Assembly (NCBI GenBank): GCA_963681505.1 | Contig: OY811986.1 | Location: forward strand, 3,809,922 to 3,873,921 | DNA length: 64,000 nt | Direction of reading: 5' to 3' | Source of the DNA: Eunapius fragilis | Taxonomy: Eukaryota; Porifera; Demospongiae; Spongillida; Spongillidae | Shown: positions 10,291 through 21,112 of the stretch, one piece after another | Layout: each line of letters opens with the position of its first letter | Numbering within the stretch: the stretch's first letter is position 1 | Made by a program: the position numbers and the translations under genes | The notes under the pieces: generated by a model | Database searches by the model: none | What the model was told of the DNA's origin: nothing | Seen by the model: only the letters and a program-made list of their open reading frames with translations

Positions 10291-13200
10291 TTGCATGACA
10301 TATTGGCTTTTGGTGGAGAGGATCTGCCCTATGTGAAATCATTTGCCTATGGGGATAACTTTGGGACAAAAGGCCGTGAAAATATCTTATTACTGGGGAT
10401 TCGTACACGTTGGCGCTAAAACGTGCATGGTGTAAGTGTTGGGCCTTGTCATTCTTCTGTACATTGATGAATAAAGATATGTCGATTTTTTGTTTGCATT
10501 ATTTCTTGCTACTTGCTAGTTTGGGACAAAACGTTTTAGTATATGTAAACCAAGAGTCCTTACGTTTAGCATGGGTAAAAATCCCCCCCCCCCCCCCCCC
10601 TCCCCCCCCCCCAGAATGGAAATATTGTCCCTCTTTTTGTTCCAAGTTATTAAAATCAGTGATGAACTCATTTAAACCTTAACCCTAAACAACGTGATGA
10701 TTTCCCACACTTATAGTTCATTTAGTATATTTCCTGGGAGGTTGTTACACAGCATGGTTTGGGTTGTTAGTTTGACTTCAATAATTAAGCTGCCTTTTTA
10801 CTTCTGACCTTGTTCCCCGGTCTCTGAATTAGATAGTTTTCTTGATAACAGACATGTGGCATATTTGAACCAGTACCACCATTGTACACGAAGGATTGCG
10901 ATGACCTTTAGTATATACAATTACTTCTGGCTCACAACAGGTATAATAATTCTAGTGTATCATGTTCATAAATGCGCTATTGAATTGCCAATTGCGTAAA
11001 TGACATGTTTAGTTTAGAAGTCGTCAATACTTAGTCTACTCTGCTCTTAATGAATGGAAGAACAGGAACCATCTAGACTGGATTGAATACTGCACATCCA
11101 TGTATTGGGTGTGTGATTTGGCACTGTCCACAAAAGAATGCAACACTTTTATGAGTTATTCCTGTTTTTAAAATGTTGCATTCATTCTTATATATTGTGG
11201 TGTGGTACTATTATGCAAGTGTCCACAAATGAATGCAACTCTTTAAAATAAACTATACATACATGAAATACATACAATTAGATGATCGTGCTCGTTTGAT
11301 TAACTTATAAAATAGTTCAATATATTCCTGTACACCCTGTGTATCCTGTATTAGTTCAGTTCTCGAAGTTGCGTACAAATTTTGTCGCAGAGAATGGTCA
11401 ACTGATGAGCATATCAGTTTTCTGAAGGCATTTTCAAGTGGCGACTTCAACGAGTTGTTCCAGTGGTACGGGATCTTAGTTGCTGCCAATTCCTGGAAGG
11501 CATTAAAAAGCTTCCCACATTGTTAGCTGTTGTCGTTGAAAATGTAGGTACTCTGCTCTTGAGAATGTAAATACAAGCCAGATATGTCTAGACTGAAATA
11601 CCGCATGGCTGTGCGTTGTGTGTACATGTATCTGCATATGCATATCTTAGCAAATGTGCATCAAGGTTGGTTCAGTTCTACATGTTTATCCCCGCTGCCT
11701 TTAGACACGGATGATGACCGTGCTACCAAATCACAGTGTTGGGTATTCAGGCCTCATTCAGGCCACACTGCGGATTGTGAGGGAGGAGAACCCAAGGGTC
11801 CTGTTCAGGGGGATTGGCATCGTGGCAGCAGGCGAGGTCCCGTCACATGCTCTCTACTTCACTTCATATGAACTCGTGAAGGAGCAGTTGTCTTCATTTG
11901 GAACTGGCAAAATGGTTGCACAAGGTAAGAGATTGCCAATGCATGCAAATTGATCTGTGCTGTTCTAAGGCCTTGCCACCAATCCCGATATAACTTAGGG
12001 ACAGCTGGAGCTGTTGCTTCCGTACTCCACGATGGCTTCATGAATCCGATTGAAGGTGTGTATTGAAGCTGCACCCCCCTCCCCCCCTCCCAATGCCATG
12101 AATTGTATGACTAGGCCACCCACTTTATGATTTAATGTTTTATGGTCAGAACCCCCTGTAAATCAACCTGCATCTGTGTAATGCATGTTGCTTGTTGTAA
12201 CCATTGTATTGATGGAGATATAGACATCAATGTGTATGGTGGAAGTGACTGTACATTTAGTTGTTTTATTCCTGCTGACTTTGCTGACGAAGAGAACACA
12301 ATTTCAAAGCTTATGGTTAAATTAAACCACACTGAAACAGGATATGGTCTGAAACACATCTCTGTACATCTTTGTGCTGACCTCTTATTCATGTGGTTAT
12401 GTGATAGATGCTGTTTTTTTTAACCCGATGAAACCTTAGTCCTTCTCCAACTAGTCAAAGTGATCCGCTGATTTCAGCATTGAACTCTGTAGCTACAATG
12501 TACAACCAGGGGGAGTCAGTATAAAGTTGGGCTGTTATTTTTATATTGCCTCCTTAAATACATGAATTCATGACATCTGTTACACCCACCTGAAGGGTAA
12601 ATGTATCGCTATAATACCCATTACCTTGTCATGAAATATTAATTCATGTAAACGGAATTGCCTCAAGTGTCAAGAACTATTGATACATCTAAAGACTGGC
12701 GTAATCTTTTACTAAAACTTTTTAATGAGGGAGAGGGCAGTATTTGATAAATGGAATAACATAGGGTGCACAAGTAGTCTATTCCAACTGGCAGAGTTGT
12801 GTTCTGGATATCATCAAGCAATGCTCTAACATTTTGACAGCAACAAGGATATAGACGAGTAGGTGATATAAAGATTAGGTTCCATGGGAAGGCAGGCTAA
12901 GCTCAAATTCTGATCAGGAAATCTGCTAAATCAAAATACCCAGTCTCTTCCAGTAATCAGAAATTATTGCCATAAACAACTTGCCTTAGAATACTGAGCG
13001 TCTCTAAATACAAATTAGGTACTCAAAAAGTTGGAAAGTAAGTGTTGAGGACTAAGGAAGGGGAAGACTACCACAATAGCTACGCTTGTTAGACATGAAC
13101 GTTCTCCATTTCAGTACACTCCTTAATTGTGCCACAAGAGGTGACCAAGTTGAACTTTTCATCTGCAGTGAGCGTGCAAGATACCACCTGTGCCTAATTA

Positions 13201-15577
13201 CTTACATGTAGCTGACCTCCTTACCTGCTGGCTTACCCTTTGATCTGTTCACAGAACCACATACCACGCCTCCCACTTTCTCGATCATCAATATTTACTT
13301 TTCAATGTTTTGAGTAGTAGTTCCTATATAGGAATTGACCAGGCGCATGAAAACGTGAACTGCAACTAGCAATGGAGAGCATAGATAATAGCTGGAATTG
13401 AACAACAAGTTAAAAACAAATCGTTTCACGCTAGTTGGACTCCACAAAAATGTATGGTTTTAGAGAACTGAAGTATGAGAGCTTACCCTTGTACCCGTTT
13501 CTCCAAGTCTTCTTCCTCTCCTTCCTTTATTTTCGTATAACTCGTGATAGAATCAATTTCAAAGGATGCTGTTTGTACCGAAAGACGTGTCATTTTTCGG
13601 CATTGTATCTTCACTGGTTAGCTGTGCTCATGATGTTGAACTTATATGTGAAATACTTTCTTTTCATAGTGGCAGCTGCTAAATTCATAGGTCTTTGGTA
13701 CTATGACTACTGGTGCCATGATTCTATGTAAACACTTCACATAACTATTACATTACGTAAAATAAGTTATTAATTGCTAATAGTAGTCACTGGGAAGCCG
13801 ACAGGAAGTATTGAAGGATCAATTATCTGAAGCGTGCAGAGCAGAAGTCCCCGCTCATAACGAAGAGAACACTAAAATGAAGCAAACTGCTGTAAGCAAT
13901 AGCTATGGTGCCATTTCCAACTTGGAAACATAACGAGATTCAAAGAGGCTATGTTATAACCTATATAACTAACTCACAACACTTATCTGTCACAGTTACC
14001 ATCGATAGTACATAGACATGTAGAGGAAACAAGTGAAGAAAAACATTTTCTAGTGAGAAAGTTAGTGGGATATAGGAATTGAAGACAAAAGTGGTGTAAA
14101 AAGGAATGGAAGGGAAAGGAAATTGAGACAAAATCCTATCTTTAGCATGTGTAAATGTTAACAGAACAAAAAAGGTATTGACCAGGCTTTCCTTTCCCAA
14201 AAACCTTGTTCCGTTCCTTTTTACACCACTTTTGTCTTCAATTCCTATGTCCCACTAACTTTCTCACTAGAGAATGTTTTTCTTTACTTGTCTATTTAGA
14301 GGTGCTCAGTATTGGAATGGCCATCTTCATTCCCTCACAACACAGAGTAAGTTCAAAACCATTGTCTCTCTTTAAGATGATAATGCCATCTGGTAGAAAC
14401 TGTTTTCACATTGGACTACCTACAGATCAAATGTCTTTTCTCCTGAAGGCATGCCAACACCTTTGTGTCACACAGAATGAGAATACAACTGCTGCCCACA
14501 TTCAAAATGCATGGCTATCCCACTAGCTTTATTTATATGCTGGCCTTGATGGGTGGAGGGCACTATACCATCCATACCACTACATGTATGAGGGTCATAC
14601 AATGTTGTTGGTTGATTACTTACCATATCAGCAAACTCTCCAGATGGCATCTCATCTGCTAGAGAAAGGATACTGGACAAGCCTGGCTCAAGAACTGTTT
14701 TTCATATGTCAGATTGATTCTCCCCTGTTGGATGCATTTCGAACTTCTTTGTCATGTTTCTCGCACACAATTATGTCCTCTACTATAGTTGTTATAATAT
14801 ATTATTATATGTTTGTATGTTACTACTTACTTTGCTAGGCCCACTATTTTCTGATCCTGGTGATCTCCTGTGTCCAAGATCTTACTTGTATCACTTTCAC
14901 TATATCTGACAGCATAGTGCAAACATTTTATAGGCACTAGGCTATATATCGATATCCTATTTGCTTATATGTAATTTTTAGTTAGAAGTACATGTAATGT
15001 AATGTTCCCATGATTGACATTGCACATGCAGCCTAAAGGCTATCATTTTGTTACCTAATTTTTAGTTGTGAAACAACGACTCCAGTTGTATCATTCACCG
15101 TACAAAAGCACATTTCATTGTGCCAAAAGTGTCTACCAAACAGAGGGGCTGCAAGCCTTCTACAGAAGCTATTCCACACAATTAATCATGAATGTCCCCT
15201 TCCAAATGATCCACTTTGTGATGTATGAGACCCTACAAGACAAGTTCAATCCCACACGACAGTACAACCCTCTGTCCCACATGCTGTCTGGTGCAGGAGC
15301 TGGTGGCATCGCTGCTGCCATCACAACTCCCTTGGATGTGGCAAGAACCTTTCTGAACACATATGAACAGCACATTGGAATTGAGTCCAAGAAAAAGGTA
15401 CAAGGAATTTTTGCTACATTATTCAAAATTCATGAGATATCTGGTTTTCGTGGATATTTTAAAGGGATTTCAGCTCGAGTTGTGTTCCAGATGCCATCCA
15501 CTGCAATCTGCTGGTCAGCCTATGAACTGCTCAAACAACTTCTAGGACTAAAGGATTCAGAACATTACTATCACTGA
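9930..15577 (+). CDS. SLC25A37/28-like: mitoferrin-like mitochondrial iron carrier, paralogue 1 (4 exons, 312 aa)
   Basis: Mitoferrins are SLC25 carriers of the inner mitochondrial membrane that import iron for haem and Fe-S cluster synthesis. Exons: 9930-10079, 11705-11924, 11999-12055, 15066-15577; all introns are GT-AG and the join encodes 312 residues. The three carrier signatures are PVDCIKTRM, PIEVVKQRL and PLDVARTF, the last two typical of mitoferrins. [20 protein letters not shown] is also a mitoferrin hallmark, and HDGFMNP contains the MNP motif of the Mrs3/4-mitoferrin group. The start ATG at 9930 is the first in frame after an upstream stop-rich region; a second ATG at 9972 is possible. 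Compared with paralogue 2 the N-terminus is shorter by about 23 residues, and the usual GPAHALYF after helix 2 reads VPSHALYF. Intron 3 is 3 kb and holds a foldback element. AATAAA lies at 15648. Confidence 0.92.
10209..10287. repeat. (GT)n microsatellite in mitoferrin-1 intron 1
   Basis: A pure GT run of almost 80 bp lies about 130 bp after the exon 1 splice donor. Confidence 0.95.
10288..11704. other. remainder of mitoferrin-1 intron 1
   Basis: No gene recognised. A poly-C tract lies near 10585-10612. Around 11119-11240 two direct copies of a CTGTCCACAAA(A/T)GAATGCAAC block and an inverted AGAATGCAACA/TGTTGCATTCATTCT pair look like the decayed end of a DNA transposon. A minus-strand 78-codon frame at 11253-11489 has no recognisable similarity. 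Confidence 0.35.
14029..14291. mobile_element. foldback MITE, family A copy 1 (mitoferrin-1 intron 3)
   Basis: The arm starting ACAAGTGAAGAAAAACATTT at 14029 is mirrored by the arm ending at 14291; both include TTAGTGGGATATAGGAATTG and GTGGTGTAAAAAGGAA on the corresponding strands. The same arm sequence, diverged, forms the foldback at 28858-29155, so this is a dispersed family. Confidence 0.8.
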
Positions 15578-16526
15578 TTGCATCGATGTGACATATTATT
15601 ACCATTTATGCAGTTGAAGGAGATACTTTTGCCGGTTTTGTGTTAAAAATAAAAAGTTGTGATGAACTGTATATGCCTCGGTGCAAATCACATCTAGAAG
15701 TATCTCAATATCAAATTTTATATTTTATTTTGTATTACCTGACAATTATTTCTTTTTACTATGAGTGGTGTTTATTGTAAAATGTATTATTGATGAGGGT
15801 TGAGTTTGAGAAACATTAGTTTGAAGACAGCTTTGGAGTGTACAATAAATATTGGAAGTGTCAAGCGAACCTGTTCAAATTTAGTAGTCACTTTACCGTT
15901 TATTCCATGCATGGGTGATGGTGTTTGCTCCTTTTAATTGCTGGCCACAGGAAACAGTGTTTACCAACTTAGCAGGATCTCTTCTACCTAATACCATGTC
16001 ACAGTAATAACCAAAGACAACAGGGTTCAGCATCCAGTCACTTGCATGATCTGGGCAGGGTCCTAGCCGTACTACAGCAATCGTTATGTCCCTGTGCTAT
16101 GTAGCTAGTCCCTCTACTCCTTGTTAATTTAGGTTTTCAGTTTTAGTTGATCAGACCTCTTTCTAGACCACGCCAGTCTACGACATCTAATATTGAGACA
16201 CACTAATTGGAATGGCCCATAGACGATTTTAAATTAGTTGAAGTTCTGCAACACCTATATTTCTGCTACATGTAAATACATTGAGGCCAAGTGTCTCCCT
16301 GGTCAGACGAGAAGTGGAGAGGTTGGCCCATGCCCTCGTGTTTCACTGACATGCATGTGCAGATATGTGGGTATTGGGTACATAACTAATCATCTTGCAA
16401 TCCAATGAGATCATGTCATGACATGAAACAAATAATGAGGTATGTAAAAATACAAGTTTTTAATGATGGTTTTTTAATTAAGAAAACTTGCATTTCTCAA
16501 ATCCATGTGTTTGCATATGCTATGTA
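15578..16526. other. intergenic, 3' flank of mitoferrin 1
   Basis: Contains the mitoferrin-1 polyadenylation signal (AATAAA at 15648-15653) and another AATAAA near 15844. No further gene is recognised up to the foldback element. Confidence 0.5.
15648..15653 (+). terminator. polyadenylation signal of mitoferrin 1
   Basis: AATAAA 71 bp after the stop codon. A second AATAAA near 15844 could serve as an alternative. Confidence 0.6.
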
Positions 16527-17454
16527 CAGTAGCGCCTCGGTCATTGCGACAATTTGCATATCCCACATTGGGAAAATATGCCCTATTCATAGCGATGTTA
16601 TCTAGGGCCTTGTGTTCCTAGCGATGGCTACAACCCACCGCTAATGAGATTCATTTCGCCAAGGAATCTCATTAGAAGGTGGTTTATATAAACTACCTCT
16701 CCCAGCAGTTATTAATACAATACTAGCTGCATGCAAAAGCGCTTTACCTTCACCCTTTGGTTGGAAATAAAACGATCTTACCTGTACAGTACCGCGTATA
16801 CACCTCCCCCTTATACATAAAAGACAGGCTCCACAACATGGACAGCTGACGACAGAATGGCAGGTGCCACCTCCAACACCATGACTGTTAGTGGGAGACA
16901 ACATGTACAAGTTATGAGATGGATCGACCAGCATGTAAACTACCTACATATGCACATAAAGTATGTGCGTCTTGTGCAAGTGACGTGCCTGCATAAAATT
17001 GAGTCAAGGAATTATATAGAGCGCAATACGAACCATGCCATCATCATCTTACCAAGCATATGATTGAATCAGAAGCTCAAGTTCGCCTGAATGTACAAAG
17101 CAAGCAACAACAACAAGACACTTTTTGATTGGCTGAATTACCCTTTTTAGGTGCATTGCAACCACGCTTAATGCAGAATTCCTAGTCTTTAGATCACTGT
17201 ACACTAGATGGTAATGAAACAACAATCCCAATGCATGCACGTATATGCCAATGTAAACTTCTCTTAGGTATGTTTCTGTAACGTGGGTTCCTTGTATCTA
17301 GCTGCTGTGTGTTCTCACTCACCAAATTCTTCCCCGTGATGTATAAGTATGTATAGTGGCCAAGGAATCTCACAAACACTAAACATACATGACAGATGGA
17401 TTTACATACAAATCTGGGTGAAGTCTGCCTACTTGTCCTGGTTACCTGTGAGAG

Positions 17455-17455
<1 letters not shown>

Positions 17456-17537
<82 letters not shown>
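17456..17537. repeat. (GT)n microsatellite, left arm of foldback element
   Basis: A pure GT run. Its counterpart in the right arm (about 18463-18541) is an interrupted CA run, showing that the arms have drifted here while their flanks stayed alike. Confidence 0.95.
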
Positions 17538-17539
<2 letters not shown>

Positions 17540-18462
17540 TAAATATGTTACAATACTCATTACATGCATGGTGATGAACCTACAGCTTAAAGCACTTACA
17601 AAGGTAGTACGTGCACATAATAGTAACTGCAGAAAGCGAAAATTCAAGAGAACACAAAATAGTTCTAATTAATCCCAACCATTAATTCGAGCTCAAAACT
17701 CATGACCCGCGAACCCGTCAGTGTGGAGACGAACAAGTTCAACGCCATCTCCAGTGCATAAACCAGCCGTCAAAGGCTTGGACATCAGGTATGAAATAAA
17801 CTGTGCTAAGGGCTTTGGCCTGTGCATATAGCCCGCGCTTGAATTAATTTGCGCGAAGCTGATGACGGTTGCAAGGCTTCATAGCAAGCAGGACCACTGT
17901 AATACTGCCCTATCGATTAGATTACTGGGTATTTAGGCCTTCACTATGACCTTTGATTTCATACATGTACGTACGCTACCCTCTTTGGTACCAGTAATAA
18001 TGTGTTGATAGGTTTTGTATGCCTGGGATTTATACTTACTTGCAGTGTCCTCCACATGTTTGCTATCTGCAATTCTCTTCTGTTATCTTCAAAGCAGAGG
18101 CACCTTCTCTTCTTCCGTGCACATATCGTGCGCGTGCGCGACAGTCACCGCTACCGTTATCATTATTATTATTGGATTGCTGCTATGCATCGCTAACAGT
18201 GTAGAAGTAAGCTTACTGTGTTTTTCACTATTGTGAATCGATAACCTACGATAGAAACAGTTCTACACATTCTTCAATCTGCAAAAAGGGTTCGCGGGTC
18301 ATAAGTTGTGAGCTCGAATTAATGGTTGGGATTAATTAGAACTGTTTTGTGTTTGCATGTAAGTTTCGCTTCTTGCAGCTACTATTATGTGCACGTACTA
18401 CCTTTGTAAGTACTTCAAGCATATAGCTTCGTCACCATACATGTAATGAGTACTGTAACATA

Positions 18463-18498
18463 TTCACACACACACACACAAACACACACAAACACACA

Positions 18499-18541
<43 letters not shown>
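18463..18541. repeat. (CA)n microsatellite, right arm of foldback element
   Basis: A CA run with CAAA and CATA interruptions, positioned symmetrically to 17456-17537. Confidence 0.95.
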
Positions 18542-18542
<1 letters not shown>

Positions 18543-19501
18543 ACATACCTCTCACAGGTAACCAGGACAAGTATGCTGACTTCATCCAGATTAGTATTTA
18601 AATCCACCTATCATGTATGTTTAGTGTTTATGGCACAACTGGAGATTCCTTGGCCACTACATATACTTACATCACGGGGAAGAATTTGGTGAGAGAGAAC
18701 ACACAGTACTTAGATATAAAGAACCCACGTTACAGAAACATACCTAAGATGAGTGTAAATTAGCCAACATGTACATGCATTGGGATTGTTGTTTTATTAC
18801 CATCTAGTGTACAGAGATCTAAAGACTAGGAATTCTGCTTGAAGCGTGGTTATGCAGCGCATGTTTGCTGCAGCATCCTAAAAAGAGTAAATCAGCCAAT
18901 CAAAAAGTGTCTTGTTGTTGTTGCTTGCTTTGTACATTCAGGCGAACTTGAGCTTCTGATTCAATCATATGCTTGGTAAGATGTTGATGGCATGGTACGT
19001 ATTGCGCTCTAAATAATTCCTTGACTCAATTTTATGCAGGCACGTCACTTGCACAAGACGCACATACTTTATGTGCATATGTAGGTAGTTTACATGCTGG
19101 TCGATCCATCTCATAACTTGTACATGTTGTCTCCCACTAACAGTCATGGTGTTGGAGGTGGCACCTGCCATTCTGTCGTCAGCTGTCCATGTTGTGGAGC
19201 CTGTCTTTTATGTATAAGGGGGAGGTGTATGCGCGGTACTGTACAGGTAAGATCGTTTTATTTCCAACCAAAGGGTGAAGGTAAAGCGCTTTTGCATGCA
19301 GCTAGTATTGTATTAATAACTGCTGGGAGAGGTAGTTTATATAAACCACCTTCTAATGAGATTCCTTGGCGAAATGAATCTCATTAGCGGTGGGTTGTAG
19401 CCATCGCTAGGAACACAAGGCCCTAGATAACATCGCTATGAATAGGGCATATTTTCCCAATGTGGGATATGCAAATTGTCGCAATGACCGAGGCGCTACT
19501 G

Positions 19502-21112
19502 TAGTTACAATCGTAATTACATTTAACTAATATTAACAAGTAAACATTATTTTGCTGAAGTTGGATATGCATAGGATTTCAAGGCAATGTGGAAGCTTTC
19601 TCCCTGATAATGAGGTGTAAGTCATTCTGTTTTATATGTATACATTGTATGTATAATTTACTTGACAACTATATTCTTAATTAGTACAATAAATACTCTC
19701 TGGAAGAAAATAACAACATCACCTGGGGGCTCCTGCAATGCAAGTGTCCTTTGCTGATTGCTGTAGAGGATTGGTTAAGTTGGTTGACAGGGAAGTGCTT
19801 TTACATTGTCAATAAACAGAAAGCCCAAGCTTTCTTTATGCCCATATCAGATTGGGGTAGTCTGCCCACTGCCCATCTGGTTCAGAAACGAGTTTACAAT
19901 GCTGTGTGGGTGAACAATCATTTTCTTTGGACTCTATGTACTGAGGCTTTGCTGTCCTCTGGTGCACCTGGCTAGATCAGCTCCACCCTCCTTGATCAGG
20001 TCTTGTACAATGACATATGCCTTTTGTTGCAGAGTGCTCCATGGTTGATAGGTCTGATACTGCTTGGCAGCAAGCCCAACTTAGTTGAAGCTGAGATGGC
20101 CTAGGGCATCGTCGCCTTTCACTTCACTCCTCTGTTGCTTACATAGCATCCATAATTGCTTCCTGCTGTAGTTATCCACAAAGTAAATATCTATCCCATT
20201 CCTTTGATTTGATCAACCGTTCTTCATTTCTGACTATTACAATTTAACAACATCCACATTAATGCAGAAAATGTTATCTTGCAAATTGGATGACCAGCAG
20301 TTGACTGTGTTAATTATCAGATAGGCCCATTTGCTTTCTGTTTCATCACTTCATTCCTCAGCATGCACTCATGGCTATCAGTTACACCATCTTTGATGCT
20401 TAGCCTTCACTTCATCCTTTTAGTTGCCATACTATGGGCCTACTTCTGAAAGCACTTCTGAAATGCCATTTAGGATCCCGTGCATATGGGGGTTGAGGTC
20501 TAGGTCTGAACTGCAATAAGCTCTAAAAAGGGTGGATTTATTTCTACATGTGTATATGCTACCATGGTCATTTGGGGGCATACATATTACAACACACTAT
20601 GGCCACATATGGTCTGGTGCACATAATCAGTTAATCAAATCATTATTATAGTCACTGTGAATTGCTTTTAACACATATTCTTTTCACGGAATGGTCTCAC
20701 AACTCACCTGCTGCCTTTAACCTGCCACTTAGTCCGGCTTTTGTTTCAGAAGTGGTTGTCACTGTGGTACTGGATTGCCTAGCCTTGCTAGCAAGGTCCT
20801 GGCATTGAACCATACAAGTGTGAGGTTGAGGTATCCATAAAGATGCACCTTTGCTTTTGCATCTGCTCCATAATACCCTATCACACTTCCAGCCAATGCC
20901 AAAGCATTTGGCATCAATGGAGACTTCCAACACCCAACAGCAGCTGCAGTTGATTTATAAACTTATTACTTGGTTTACGTGTGTGAATTTATCAATTACA
21001 TGTTCACATTACAATAATATTTACCTCAACATTTTCTGTCATATTAAACAAATTATACACATTAATTTATAATTCAAATAGTAACTTAATCACACAATTT
21101 GTAGCAGAAATG
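19502..21112. other. intergenic, no recognised gene
   Basis: Several short open frames (for example 19751-19975 plus and 20933-20697 minus) show no family I recognise. On the minus strand around 20180-19970 codons give DIYFVDNYSRKQLWM and YSTLQQKAYVIVQDL-like stretches interrupted by stops, which may be a worn mobile-element gene, but I cannot name it. Confidence 0.3.

Larger units (their letters stand above)
16527..19501. mobile_element. 3-kb foldback DNA transposon with pogo/Tigger-like ends and TA duplication
   Basis: The left end CAGTAGCGCCTCGGTCATTG (16527) is the exact inverse of the right end at 19501, and TA flanks both sides (16525-16526, 19502-19503). The arms are about 1.2 kb each (about 16527-17719 and 18290-19501) and highly similar, so the same 97-codon frame appears at 16934-16641 and 19094-19387; this is a by-product of the repeat, not a gene. 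Each arm carries a GT/CA microsatellite at the equivalent place. The central non-palindromic part, 17720-18289, is unique. The CAGTA...CCTCGG end and TA target resemble pogo-type Tc1/mariner elements (inference). No transposase is visible. Confidence 0.85.

Noticed and set aside
13435-13731. 98-codon frame with hydrophobic segments in mitoferrin-1 intron 3
   Set aside because: No recognisable family, AT-rich hydrophobic codon bias, no splice context; most likely chance.
16641-19387. Two identical 97-codon frames in opposite orientation
   Set aside because: They are the two arms of the foldback element; identity reflects the inverted repeat, and composition shows no protein family.
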